A stretch of DNA of 64,000 nucleotides from Arthrobacter celericrescens (lineage in GTDB: Bacteria; Actinomycetota; Actinomycetes; Actinomycetales; Micrococcaceae): the NCBI RefSeq assembly GCF_003614925.1, contig NZ_QYLP01000099.1, positions 1 through 64,000 on the forward strand, given 5' to 3'. Below the pieces are notes generated by a model. That model ran no database searches. It worked only from the letters and a program-made list of their open reading frames with translations, and was not told where the DNA came from. A program made the translations under genes and the position numbers. Each line of letters begins with the position of its first letter. Positions within the stretch are counted from its first letter, which is position 1. Shown in pieces: positions 1-8,556 of this stretch.

Positions 1-28
1 CCCGGCCCCCGACCCCAAAGCCCCCGGC

Positions 29-59
29 CTCAGAACAACCCGAACTCAGAACAACCCGA
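29..59. repeat. 16-bp-period tandem duplication at the 3' end of fhs
   Basis: The 15-base unit CTCAGAACAACCCGA occurs at 29-43 and again at 45-59. The right copy contains the fhs stop codon (46-48 on the minus strand); the left copy lies just downstream of the gene. It looks like a small slippage duplication with no effect on the protein. Confidence 0.8.
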
Positions 60-1743
60 CCGCATTCCCGTCCGCGTCCACGTCCATCCGCATCGCCGCA
101 GGCTCCTTCGGCAGGCCCGGCATCGTCATCACCGCGCCGGTCAGGGCCACTATGAATCCGGCCCCGGTCTTCGGGATGAGGTCCCGGACGCGGATCGTGA
201 ACCCCTTGGGCGCGCCAAGGACGCTGGCGTCGTCCGTGAAGGAGTACTGGGTCTTCGCCATGCACACGGGCAGGCCCGCCCAGCCGTTCTTCCGGATGTC
301 CGCCAGTCGCTTCTGTGCAGGAACAGAAAACTCGACCCCGTCGGCCCCATAGATTTCCTGCGCGATCGTGCGGATCTTGTCCTCCACGGACAGTTCCAGC
401 GGGTACAGGTGCCGGAACGACGACGGCGCCGCGATCGCGGCGGCGACCTTCGCCGCGAGCTCATCACCGCCGTCGCCCCCGCCGCCGCGACCCCAAACAT
501 CGGCGACGGCGGCCTGGACGCCTTCGCGGGCACACCAGTCCAGGAGCCACCCAAGTTCCCCGGCGGTGTCCGTGCCGAAGCGGTTGATTGACACCACGGG
601 CGTGATCCCGAACTTTTCCACGTTGTGCAGGTGCCTGCGCAGGTTCTCGACGCCGGCCGCGAGGGCCTCGGGGTTGGGCTCCGTGAGCCGCTCCTTGGGG
701 ACGCCGCCGTGCATCTTCAGCGCCCGGATGGTCGCCACCACCACGACGGCGGACGGCGCCACATCGCCGATCCGCGCCTTGATGTCCATGAACTTCTCCG
801 CGCCGAGATCTGCGCCGAAGCCAGCCTCGGTGACCACGATGTCGGCGAGCTCGCGGGCGGTTTCGGTGGCGATGAGCGAATTGCAGCCGTGGGCGATGTT
901 CGCGAACGGCCCGCCGTGCACCAGGGCTGGTGTCCCGGCGATGGTCTGCACCAGGTTCGGCTTGATGGCGTCCTTGAGCAGCAGGGCCAAGGCGCCCTGG
1001 ACGCCGAGGTCCGCCACCGTGACGGGCGAGCGGTCGAACCGGTAGCCGAAGGTGATCCGGCCCAGCCTTTCGCGCAAGTCGGCCAGGTCCCGGGCCAGGC
1101 AGAACACGGCCATGATCTCGGAGGCCACGGTGATGTCGAAGCCGTCTTGCCGGGGCACGCCCTGCACTGGCCCGCCGAGCCCGATCACTACCTCACGCAG
1201 GGAACGGTCGTTCATGTCCATGACCCGCTTGAAGGTCATCCGCCGGGGGTCGATGCCCAGTTCATTGCCCTGGAAGATGTGGTTGTCCACCAGCGCCATG
1301 AGGGCGTTGTTCGCCGAGGTGATGGCGTGGAAGTCACCGGTGAAATGCAGGTTGATTTCGTCCATCGGCAGCACCTGCGAATAGCCGCCCCCGGTGGCGC
1401 CGCCCTTCATGCCCAGCACCGGGCCGAGGGACGGTTCGCGCAGGGCGATCATCACCTTGTGTCCGGCCCGGGCCAGCGAATCCGCCAGGCCCACGGTGGT
1501 GGTGGACTTTCCTTCGCCGGCCGGGGTGGGGGACATCGCCGAAACCAGCACCACCTTGCCTGGGGCCTTGCCGGGCTGCGGAATGAGTTTCGCGGGATTG
1601 ATCTTGGCCTTGTAGGGGCCGTAGAGTTCCAGGGCTTCGGGCGGAATTCCGGCGTCCGCGGCGATCTCCCCGATCGGCCGGAGCGTCGCGTTGAGCGCGA
1701 TCTCGAGATCGCTCATGCTGCCAGGAGCCTTGCTTTCAGACAT
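46..1743 (-). CDS. fhs: Formate--tetrahydrofolate ligase
   Basis: Cytosolic enzyme that joins formate to tetrahydrofolate using ATP, giving 10-formyl-THF for purine and formyl-Met synthesis. The 565-residue length is usual for the family. The ATP-binding loop TPAGEGKST is at residues 73-81. The family signature GGATGGGYSQVLPM follows at about 114-127. The ATG start has a GGAAGG ribosome site about 6 bases upstream. It is followed on the same strand only by the window edge. The mshA gene ends about 95 bases upstream and is not obviously related. Family assignment is certain. 5-formyl-THF cyclo-ligase at 42.9 kb belongs to the same folate one-carbon pool. Confidence 0.97.
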   Translation of the reverse strand: MSESKAPGSMSDLEIALNATLRPIGEIAADAGIPPEALELYGPYKAKINPAKLIPQPGKAPGKVVLVSAMSPTPAGEGKSTTTVGLADSLARAGHKVMIALREPSLGPVLGMKGGATGGGYSQVLPMDEINLHFTGDFHAITSANNALMALVDNHIFQGNELGIDPRRMTFKRVMDMNDRSLREVVIGLGGPVQGVPRQDGFDITVASEIMAVFCLARDLADLRERLGRITFGYRFDRSPVTVADLGVQGALALLLKDAIKPNLVQTIAGTPALVHGGPFANIAHGCNSLIATETARELADIVVTEAGFGADLGAEKFMDIKARIGDVAPSAVVVVATIRALKMHGGVPKERLTEPNPEALAAGVENLRRHLHNVEKFGITPVVSINRFGTDTAGELGWLLDWCAREGVQAAVADVWGRGGGGDGGDELAAKVAAAIAAPSSFRHLYPLELSVEDKIRTIAQEIYGADGVEFSVPAQKRLADIRKNGWAGLPVCMAKTQYSFTDDASVLGAPKGFTIRVRDLIPKTGAGFIVALTGAVMTMPGLPKEPAAMRMDVDADGNAVGLF

Positions 1744-1837
1744 CGTTGTCCTTCCGGTCCGGAACGGCCTGCTTTCCAGCTATGCCTGGAATCTACCAGC
1801 CGGTACTGACGGCGCCGCCGAAGCCGCGCAGCCACAC

Positions 1838-3082
1838 TCACGCCCCCGGCAGCACCAGCCCGCCCACAGCCGCCTGGTAGCTGTCCAGGCTGCGCAGCGC
1901 CGTCCGCTGCCAGCCGAAGTCCTCGGCGTGGACCGCGGCGGCGCGGCCCATGTCCTGCCGGGTCTGCGGGTCGTCGTAAAGGGCCTCGAGGGCGTCGGCC
2001 CAGTCCGCAGGGTCGTGCCCTTTGACCAGCAGGCCCGTCCGCCCGTGCTGCACCGCCCGGCTCAGTCCACCCACCTGCGTCGCCACCACCGGGGTGCCGC
2101 ACGCCTGTGCTTCCAAGGCCACCAGGCCGAAGGATTCGCTGTACGACGGCATCACCACCACATCGGCCGAACGGAACCAGCCCGCCAGCTCCGGTGCGTC
2201 CACCGGCGGCCGGTGCGTGACGACGTCGTCCAGTCCCGCTTCACTGATGATGGACCGCAGGTTGAAGTCCTTCGCCCCGCTCAGGGCGCCCAGGACGGTG
2301 AGTTCGAGGTCGATGTCCGGGCGGCGCTTGCGCAGCAGCGCGACGGCGGCCAGGAACACCTGGGGGCCCTTCAGCCGCTGGATCCGCCCGGCGAAGAGCA
2401 GATGGAAGCTCCCGGGCCGCACTCCCAGATCGCGCCGGGAGCGGCTCCGGAACGCGGGGGTGAAGACGGACAGGTCCACACCCGGCGGGGCAACGTCGAT
2501 CCGGTCGAAGTCGGCGCCGTAGTGGGACACCAGTTCCTCGGCCTCGGCTGTGGTGTTGGCCACCAGCCGGGCGGCGCCGTCGACGATCTGCTGCTCGCCT
2601 TCCTCGCGGCGCCGGGGCTCCGGGCGCTCGCCGGAGTCCAGGACCAGGTTCTTCACCTTCGCCATCGTGTGCATCGTGTGCACCAGCGGAACACCCCACA
2701 TGCGGGACAGCTCCAGCCCTGCCACGCCGGACACCCAGTAGTGCGAGTGGACGAGGTCGTAGCGCCCGTGCGGCTGCTGCTGCCGGATCCGTTCGACCTG
2801 GACCACCATGTCGTGCAGCAGTTCGGGCAGGTGCTCCTTCGGCAGCTTCCGGGCGGGCCCGGCGATCACGTTGTGCACACATACGCCCGGCGCCGGGTGC
2901 TCGACGGCGGGTTGGCCCTCCAGGGTCGAGCGGGTGAAGATTTCCACCTCCACGCCCTCGTCCGCGAGGGCCGCGGCCAGGTTCCGGATGTAGACGTTCA
3001 TTCCGCCGGCGTCGCCGCTTCCGGGCTGTTCCATGGGGGAGGTGTGCAGGGAAAGGAAGGCCACACGGCGGATCAGTGACAC
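1838..3082 (-). CDS. mshA: D-inositol-3-phosphate glycosyltransferase MshA
   Basis: First committed enzyme of mycothiol synthesis. It transfers GlcNAc from UDP-GlcNAc to 1-L-myo-inositol-1-phosphate. The 414-residue GT4-type GT-B protein shows the N-terminal loop SPMEQPGSGDAGGMNVY (15-31), typical of MshA, and the nucleotide-sugar EX7E motif at E316/E324 in ESFGLVALE. The GTG start is supported by AGGAGG six bases upstream. The gene is divergent from the PfkB kinase, with 116 bases between the two starts. The presence of mshA implies mycothiol rather than glutathione as the main thiol, which fits an Actinobacterium. A sucrose-phosphate synthase-like role is less likely given the N-terminal loop. 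Confidence 0.93.
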   Translation of the reverse strand: MSLIRRVAFLSLHTSPMEQPGSGDAGGMNVYIRNLAAALADEGVEVEIFTRSTLEGQPAVEHPAPGVCVHNVIAGPARKLPKEHLPELLHDMVVQVERIRQQQPHGRYDLVHSHYWVSGVAGLELSRMWGVPLVHTMHTMAKVKNLVLDSGERPEPRRREEGEQQIVDGAARLVANTTAEAEELVSHYGADFDRIDVAPPGVDLSVFTPAFRSRSRRDLGVRPGSFHLLFAGRIQRLKGPQVFLAAVALLRKRRPDIDLELTVLGALSGAKDFNLRSIISEAGLDDVVTHRPPVDAPELAGWFRSADVVVMPSYSESFGLVALEAQACGTPVVATQVGGLSRAVQHGRTGLLVKGHDPADWADALEALYDDPQTRQDMGRAAAVHAEDFGWQRTALRSLDSYQAAVGGLVLPGA

Positions 3083-3185
3083 GCCACACCTCCTGCACCA
3101 AACACGTTCTGCCGCAGCCGGCGAACCACACTCGCCCGACTAAACACCTGCGGAGAAAACACTACTCCTGCCTCCCGCGGCGGCG

Positions 3186-3191
3186 TAGTCT
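3186..3191 (+). promoter_or_regulatory. Leaderless-type -10 element of the PfkB kinase gene
   Basis: TAGTCT lies 7 bases before the ATG at 3199, and no ribosome site precedes that ATG. The transcript is predicted to start at or one base before the start codon. Confidence 0.5.
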
Positions 3192-3198
3192 GCCGTGC

Positions 3199-4347
3199 AT
3201 GGAGGCACCGGTAGGACACAAGGACCGGGAACACTACGGCCGGGAACGTTTCGATCCGCTCGCCGCCGTGCGTCCCGCCAGTCCAGGCCCGGGCGCAGCG
3301 GACGACGGCGGCTGCGACCTGCTGCTGAGCGGCACCGTCTTCCAGGACATCATTTTCACGGGGCTGGGTCAGCGCCCCGAGCCGGGCACCGAGGTGTGGA
3401 GCCAGGGGATGGGCAGCTGCCCGGGCGGGATTGCGAACCAGGCGATCGCCGCGGCCAGGCTCGGCCTGCACACGAGCCTCGCGGCCGCGTTCGGCGACGA
3501 CGGCTACGGCGAGCTGAACTGGAAGATCCTCGAAAGCCAGGAAGAAGTGGACCTTTCGCTGTCCCGGCGCTTCGAAGGCTGGCCGTCGCCGGTCACGGTA
3601 TCCCTGTGCGTCGAGCAGGACCGCTCGATGGTCACCCACGGCCTGCCCGCGCCGTTGAGCGGCTCCGAACTGATCGGCACCCCGCCCCCGGCGCTTGCCG
3701 CCGTCGCCGACCTGGCCGAGGAAGCCGAACCGTGGGTGCTGGCCGCGCACCGGGCCGGGGTGAAGGTCTTCGGCGACGCCGGCTGGGACCCGAGCGGTGC
3801 GTGGTCCGGGAGGCGGCTGGAGCAGTTGGGCTACTTCCATGCCTTCATGCCCAACCAGCGCGAGGCCATGGCCTTCACCGGAACGGACAACCCGTGGTCC
3901 GCGCTGTACATGCTGGCGGAGCGGGTCCCGGTGGCGGTGGTGACCTTGGGCGCCCAGGGTGCCATGGCGGTGGATTCCGAAACCGGCGAGGAGGAGTGGG
4001 TGCCCGCGCTTCCCGTGACGGCCCACGATCCCACCGGGGCCGGGGACTGCTTCGGGGCCGCGTTCATCGTGGGCTGCCTGGCCGGCTGGCCGCTGGGGGA
4101 CCGGCTGCGCTTCGCCAACCTCTGCGCCTCGCTCTCGGTGCAGGAACTGGGCGGTTCCTTCTCCGCCCCGGGCTGGGGGGACATCTCCGACTGGTGGCAC
4201 CGGGCCAACGCCCGGCCCGAGCGCCAGTCCAGCCAGTGGCTGAGGCGCTTCGCCTTCCTCGAAGGCATCGTCAGCAGGGTTCCCGAGGGGGCGCTGCGCC
4301 GGTCCTCGCTGCGTCCGCCGTCAAGCGCGCTCCCGGGCCAGCATTAG
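3199..4347 (+). CDS. PfkB-family carbohydrate kinase
   Basis: Ribokinase-like sugar or nucleoside kinase; the substrate cannot be told from sequence. In the 382-residue protein the substrate-side GG (CPGGIANQA, 74-82) and the PfkB signature DPTGAGDCFGAAF (277-289) are intact, with D283 as catalytic base. An open frame runs upstream to 3076. It would add 41 low-complexity residues overlapping the divergent mshA start, so I use the ATG at 3199 with its leaderless -10. The C-terminal 50 residues are rich in Arg and Ser and extend beyond the kinase fold. The gene ends just before the promoter of alr and is a separate unit. Confidence 0.85.
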   Translation: MEAPVGHKDREHYGRERFDPLAAVRPASPGPGAADDGGCDLLLSGTVFQDIIFTGLGQRPEPGTEVWSQGMGSCPGGIANQAIAAARLGLHTSLAAAFGDDGYGELNWKILESQEEVDLSLSRRFEGWPSPVTVSLCVEQDRSMVTHGLPAPLSGSELIGTPPPALAAVADLAEEAEPWVLAAHRAGVKVFGDAGWDPSGAWSGRRLEQLGYFHAFMPNQREAMAFTGTDNPWSALYMLAERVPVAVVTLGAQGAMAVDSETGEEEWVPALPVTAHDPTGAGDCFGAAFIVGCLAGWPLGDRLRFANLCASLSVQELGGSFSAPGWGDISDWWHRANARPERQSSQWLRRFAFLEGIVSRVPEGALRRSSLRPPSSALPGQH

Positions 4348-4350
4348 AAT
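4345..4350 (+). promoter_or_regulatory. Leaderless-type -10 element of alr
   Basis: TAGAAT is followed by exactly 6 bases and then the GTG start of alr. It lies across the last codons and the stop of the preceding kinase gene. Confidence 0.65.
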
Positions 4351-4356
4351 CGATGG

Positions 4357-5559
4357 GTGAGCTACGAAGCATTCGGACGCCCCGACTTTCCCACCCCCTC
4401 CGTCTCGGAACGATCCGCCGTCATCGATCTTGAGGCCATCAGGCACAACGTCCGGCAGTTCGTGGCCATCGCGTCCCCGGCCAACGTCATGGCCGTCGTC
4501 AAGGCCGACGCCTACGGCCACGGCGCCATCCAGGTGGCCCGCGCGGCCCTCGACGCCGGTGCCCGCTGGCTCGGCGTCGCCCACATCTCTGAAGCCCTGG
4601 CGCTGCGTGCCGCCGGCATCGACGCGCCGCTGCTGGCCTGGCTGCACACCCGGGAAAGCAACTTCGCCGCGGCCGTGGCCGCCGGCATCGACATCGGGGT
4701 GTCCGGCTGGGAACTGGACGCCGTGGTGGCCGCAGCCCGCGAGCAGGAACGCCCGGCCCGCATCCACCTGAAGGTCGACACCGGCCTGGGCCGCAACGGC
4801 TGCACCATCGAGGACTGGGACAAGCTGCTCGGCACGGCGATGGAGCACCAGGACAACGGCCTGCTGCGCGTGGTGGGGATCTTCTCGCACCTGGCCGTGG
4901 CGGATGAGCCGCACCGCCCCGAAACCGACGAGCAGCTCAAAGTCTTCCGCGAGGCGATCGCCATGGCCGAGGACTCCGGCGTGGACCCCGAGGTCCGGCA
5001 CATCGCCAACACGCCGGCCGCGCTGTCCCGGCCGGACTCGCACTTCGACCTCGTCCGGGTGGGCCTGGGCCTGTACGGGCTCTCGCCGTTCGAGGGCCAG
5101 CCCTCGTCCGAGCTTGGCCTGCGCCCCGCCATGACCGTGCGCACCCTGCTCTCCAACTGCAAGCGCGTCCCGGACGGCCAGGGCGTCTCCTACGGACTGC
5201 ATTACCGCACTACAGGCAAGAGCACTCTGGGCCTGGTTCCCCTCGGCTACGCCGACGGTGTTCCCCGGGTGGCCACCGGCGGTCCGGTGCGCATCGGCGG
5301 CAACAGCTACCCGGTGGTTGGGCGGATCGCGATGGACCAGATGGTGGTGGACTTCGGCGACGTCGACCCGGAGCAGGCCGCCGCGCTGCCAGGCACCGAA
5401 GTGGTCATGTTCGGCGACGGCGCCGATGGCGGCCCGACGGCGGACGACTGGGCCGCGGCGGCCGGCACCATCAACTACGAGATCGTCACCCGTATCAGCC
5501 CGCGCGTTCCGCGCAGCTATGTCAACGAGCTCGTCCCGGCCGAAGGGGCCGCGCTGTGA
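4357..5559 (+). CDS. alr: Alanine racemase
   Basis: PLP enzyme that interconverts L- and D-alanine for peptidoglycan. The 400-residue fold-III protein has the PLP lysine K49 in VVKADAYGHG and the second catalytic base Y279 in GVSYGLHY. The GTG start sits 6 bases after TAGAAT and has no ribosome site, so the message is probably leaderless. It is the first gene of a five-gene string. The stop overlaps the GTG of tsaE by 4 bases (GTGA), so alr and the t6A genes are probably co-transcribed. This alr-tsaE-tsaB-rimI-tsaD order is a familiar actinobacterial arrangement. Confidence 0.96.
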   Translation: MSYEAFGRPDFPTPSVSERSAVIDLEAIRHNVRQFVAIASPANVMAVVKADAYGHGAIQVARAALDAGARWLGVAHISEALALRAAGIDAPLLAWLHTRESNFAAAVAAGIDIGVSGWELDAVVAAAREQERPARIHLKVDTGLGRNGCTIEDWDKLLGTAMEHQDNGLLRVVGIFSHLAVADEPHRPETDEQLKVFREAIAMAEDSGVDPEVRHIANTPAALSRPDSHFDLVRVGLGLYGLSPFEGQPSSELGLRPAMTVRTLLSNCKRVPDGQGVSYGLHYRTTGKSTLGLVPLGYADGVPRVATGGPVRIGGNSYPVVGRIAMDQMVVDFGDVDPEQAAALPGTEVVMFGDGADGGPTADDWAAAAGTINYEIVTRISPRVPRSYVNELVPAEGAAL

Positions 5560-6236
5560 GCCTGGATAACCCGCTTGACCCGGACAGCGGGGCGCTCTGG
5601 GAACGCTCGCTCGGGATCCCGACGGCGGACGGCACCCACGCGCTCGGCGCGGCCCTGGGCCGTGTGTTGGAGGCCGGGGACCTGCTGGTGCTCACCGGTG
5701 AACTCGGTGCGGGGAAAACCACATTCACCCAGGGCCTCGCCGAAGGCCTGGGCGTGCGGGCCGGGGTCATCTCGCCCACGTTCGTGCTGGTGCGGATCCA
5801 CCCGAACCTGGCCGACGGTCCGCGGCCGGGCGGGCCGGACCTGGTGCACGTGGATGCGTACCGCCTGGAATCTGCGGCTGAAATCGACGACATCGACCTC
5901 GAGAACACCATGGACACCTCCGTGACGGTTGTGGAGTGGGGCCGCGGCCGGGTGGAACACCTCGCCGAAAGCCGCCTCGACGTCGAACTCCACCGGCCCG
6001 TCGGCGGCTCGCTCGCTGGCGGAACCGCCGCTGCCGGGCAGCCAGGTGCGGCCCCCACGGATTCAGCAGATGACGCCGTCCTGGACTTCGACACCGACGA
6101 GGACGACGAACCCCGCACCATCGTGTTCCGCGGCTTCGGCCCCCGCTGGGCCACCGTGCCCGATGTCCTCGCGCCCGCCCTTGATGGGGCGCCCGCCCTT
6201 CACGAGGCCCCAGCTCTTCCGGAGGAGAACAACTGA
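5556..6236 (+). CDS. tsaE: tRNA threonylcarbamoyladenosine biosynthesis ATPase TsaE
   Basis: ATPase that drives the TsaB-TsaD complex in making N6-threonylcarbamoyladenosine at A37 of ANN-decoding tRNAs. Walker A GELGAGKTT is at residues 48-56. The protein has 226 residues against about 150-160 for typical TsaE. The extra length is mainly an Ala/Gly/Asp-rich insert (about 150-195) between the conserved RLDVELHRP and RTIVFRGFGPRW strands. The start overlaps the alr stop by 4 bases, and the stop TGA shares one base with the tsaB ATG. The family is certain; the role of the acidic insert is unknown. Confidence 0.93.
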   Translation: MSLDNPLDPDSGALWERSLGIPTADGTHALGAALGRVLEAGDLLVLTGELGAGKTTFTQGLAEGLGVRAGVISPTFVLVRIHPNLADGPRPGGPDLVHVDAYRLESAAEIDDIDLENTMDTSVTVVEWGRGRVEHLAESRLDVELHRPVGGSLAGGTAAAGQPGAAPTDSADDAVLDFDTDEDDEPRTIVFRGFGPRWATVPDVLAPALDGAPALHEAPALPEENN

Positions 6237-6907
6237 TGCTGATCCTGGCCATCGACACCTCTGCCGTGGCAAGTGCCGCCCTCATCTCCGACGACGCCAT
6301 GGAAGGCGTGGTGGACTCCTTCGCCACCGAGGACACCCGCAGCCACGCGGAGGTCCTGGCCCCGGGCATCGAAGAACTGCTCGCTGGTGCGGGCGTCAGC
6401 AGTGCGGACATAGACCTGATCGTCACCGGCGTCGGCCCCGGCCCGTTCACCGGGCTGCGCTCCGGCATCGCCACCGCACGCACCCTCGCCTTTGCCTGGA
6501 ACAAGCCTCTGCGCGGACTCATGAGCCTTGATGCGATCGCCCTGGAAGTGGCCGAGTCCACCGGGGCTCCCGCCGAATTCCTCGTGGCCACCGACGCCCG
6601 CCGCAAGGAGGTCTACTGGGCCCGGTACACCCTGCGCGGCGGTCAGCTCCCCGAACTGGCGGACGGCCCGCACGTCGGTTTCGCCGCCGACCTGCCGGAG
6701 CTTCCGGTGTATGGGGCCGGCGCCGGAATCTATGCCGAGGTTGTCAAGGCCGACGAGGATTTCAAAGACACCCAGCCCAACGCGGCCTCCCTGGGCCAGT
6801 TCGCCCTCGCGCTGCTGGCCGCCGGCCGCGAACTGCCGGACTCCACCCCGCTCTACCTGCGCGAATCCGACGCCCAGGTGCCCGGCCCCAGGAAGCGTGC
6901 GCTGTGA
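6236..6907 (+). CDS. tsaB: tRNA threonylcarbamoyladenosine biosynthesis protein TsaB
   Basis: Inactive ASKHA-fold paralogue of TsaD that scaffolds the t6A-synthesising complex. The 223-residue protein starts with MLILAIDTSAVASAAL, the TsaB N-terminal strand-turn, and has GPGPFTGLRSGIATA at about 67-81, a region conserved in the family. It lies in a TGATG overlap with tsaE and a GTGA overlap with rimI. All partners needed for t6A transfer (TsaB, TsaD, TsaE) are in this operon. The TsaC/Sua5 enzyme that makes the threonylcarbamoyl-AMP donor is not in the window. Confidence 0.94.
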   Translation: MLILAIDTSAVASAALISDDAMEGVVDSFATEDTRSHAEVLAPGIEELLAGAGVSSADIDLIVTGVGPGPFTGLRSGIATARTLAFAWNKPLRGLMSLDAIALEVAESTGAPAEFLVATDARRKEVYWARYTLRGGQLPELADGPHVGFAADLPELPVYGAGAGIYAEVVKADEDFKDTQPNAASLGQFALALLAAGRELPDSTPLYLRESDAQVPGPRKRAL

Positions 6908-7452
6908 CAGTCCCCGAGGAGTTCCTGAACACCGTGGCCATGCCCGACGGCGTGGTGCTGCGGGACATGAACGACGGCGACCTGGCCGCCGTCGCACAGC
7001 TGGAACGGCGCCTGTTCCCGGTGGACGCTTGGCCCCTGCAGATGTTCGTCGACGAGCTCTCCCAGCCGGAGACCCGCCGCTACGTGGTGGCCGAAGCCGA
7101 CGGCGGGATCGTGGCCTATGCCGGGCTGATGTGTGTCCAGCCCATCGCCGACATCCAGACCATCGCCGTGGTCCCCGAGTTCGAGGGCCGCGGCATCGGT
7201 TCCGCCGTGCTTGCCGAACTGATCGCCGAGGCCCGGCGCCGCGGGGCCGACGACGTGCTGCTGGAAGTCCGGGCAGACAACCCGCGGGCCCAGCAGCTCT
7301 ACCTGCGCTTCGGCTTCGAGCAGATCCACATCCGGGCCCGCTATTACCGCGACGGCACCGACGCCCTCATCATGAGGCTGCCGCTGGTTGACGGCCTCGC
7401 CACCGACGGCCTCGCCGCAGAAGGACCCACCACAGAAGGACCCACCGCGTGA
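6904..7452 (+). CDS. rimI: Ribosomal protein S18 alanine N-acetyltransferase-like protein RimI
   Basis: GNAT-fold acetyltransferase of the RimI type, which acetylates N-terminal residues of proteins; S18 is the E. coli target. The 182-residue protein contains the acetyl-CoA pyrophosphate loop VVPEFEGRGIGSAVL at about 93-107 and the GNAT tail QLYLRFGFEQIHIRARYY. A short repetitive tail (DGLATDGLAAEGPTTEGPTA) follows the domain. The gene overlaps tsaB and tsaD by 4 bases each (GTGA). RimI genes embedded between tsaB and tsaD are common, and the context supports the name. The true substrate here is unproven. Confidence 0.88.
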   Translation: MTVPEEFLNTVAMPDGVVLRDMNDGDLAAVAQLERRLFPVDAWPLQMFVDELSQPETRRYVVAEADGGIVAYAGLMCVQPIADIQTIAVVPEFEGRGIGSAVLAELIAEARRRGADDVLLEVRADNPRAQQLYLRFGFEQIHIRARYYRDGTDALIMRLPLVDGLATDGLAAEGPTTEGPTA

Positions 7453-8546
7453 ACCCCGCACCCGCCAGCGAACCCCTCGTCCTCGGCATCGAATCCTCCT
7501 GCGATGAGACCGGCGTCGGCATCGTCCGCGGCACCACCCTGCTGAGCAACACGGTGTCCTCCTCCATGGACGAGCACGTGCGCTTCGGCGGGGTCATCCC
7601 GGAAATCGCCTCCCGAGCCCACCTGGATGCCTTCGTGCCCACCCTGCAGGAATCCCTTCGCACCGCCGGCGTCACCCTGGACGACATCGACGCGATCGCC
7701 GTGACCTCCGGCCCGGGACTCGCCGGCGCCCTCATGGTGGGGGTCTGCGCCGCCAAGGCGCTCGCCCTGGCCAGCGGGAAACCGCTGTACGCGATCAACC
7801 ACTTGGTGGCGCACGTGGGCGTCGGGCTGCTGGACATGTCCGGAAACCGCATGTCCGGAAACCGCCTGCCGGACAATCTCGGCGCCCTGCTGGTCTCCGG
7901 CGGACACACGGAGATCCTGCGGATCCGGAGCATCACCGACGACGTCGAGCTTCTGGGTTCGACGATCGACGACGCCGCCGGGGAAGCCTACGACAAGGTC
8001 GCCCGGCTGCTCGGGCTCGGCTACCCGGGCGGGCCCGCCATCGACAAGATGGCCAGGACCGGAAACCCCAAGGCGATCCGCTTCCCGCGCGGGCTGAGCC
8101 AGCCCAAGTACATGGGCACCGCCGAGGAACCCGGCCCGCACCGCTACGACTGGTCGTTCAGCGGACTCAAGACCGCCGTCGCCCGCTGCGTGGAACAGTT
8201 CGAAGCGCGCGGCGAGGAAATCCCGGTAGCGGACATCGCCGCCGCCTTCCAGGAAGCGGTGGTGGACATCATCACGTCCAAGGCCGTGCTGGCCTGCCGG
8301 GAGAACGGGATCACGGAACTGCTGCTGGGCGGGGGAGTGGCTGCGAACTCGCGGCTCCGGGAACTGACCGGGCAGCGCTGCCGTTCCGCCGGCATCACGC
8401 TCCACGTTCCGCCCCTGCAGCTGTGCACGGACAACGGCGCCATGGTGGCCGCCCTCGGCGCCCAGCTGGTGATGGCCGGGATCGGGCCGAGCGGCGTCGC
8501 GTTCGCCCCCGATTCCTCGCTGCCCGTCACCACCGTTTCGGTCTGA
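7449..8546 (+). CDS. tsaD: tRNA N6-adenosine threonylcarbamoyltransferase TsaD
   Basis: Catalytic subunit that transfers the threonylcarbamoyl group to A37 of tRNA. The 365-residue ASKHA protein has the metal-binding HxxxH at H118/H122 (NHLVAHVGVG), the N-terminal LGIESSCDETG, and the phosphate loops LVSGGHTE and GGVAANSRLR. The third metal ligand lies near CTDNGAM toward the C-terminus. Directly after the metal site an in-frame 15-base duplication gives MSGNRMSGNR (130-139). The start overlaps rimI (GTGA). It is the last gene of the alr-tsa operon and converges on the phosphatase at 8557 with only 10 bases between the stops. Confidence 0.96.
   Translation: MNPAPASEPLVLGIESSCDETGVGIVRGTTLLSNTVSSSMDEHVRFGGVIPEIASRAHLDAFVPTLQESLRTAGVTLDDIDAIAVTSGPGLAGALMVGVCAAKALALASGKPLYAINHLVAHVGVGLLDMSGNRMSGNRLPDNLGALLVSGGHTEILRIRSITDDVELLGSTIDDAAGEAYDKVARLLGLGYPGGPAIDKMARTGNPKAIRFPRGLSQPKYMGTAEEPGPHRYDWSFSGLKTAVARCVEQFEARGEEIPVADIAAAFQEAVVDIITSKAVLACRENGITELLLGGGVAANSRLRELTGQRCRSAGITLHVPPLQLCTDNGAMVAALGAQLVMAGIGPSGVAFAPDSSLPVTTVSV
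7836..7865 (+). repeat. In-frame 15-bp tandem duplication inside tsaD
   Basis: ATGTCCGGAAACCGC occurs twice without a gap (7836-7850, 7851-7865), adding MSGNR twice just after the metal-binding HxxxH of TsaD. Perfect identity suggests a recent slippage event. Confidence 0.9.
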
Positions 8547-8556
8547 TACTGACTGC

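Noticed and set aside
625..1809. 394-codon plus-strand frame within fhs
   Set aside because: Antisense to formate-THF ligase, rich in His and Gly, no recognisable domain.
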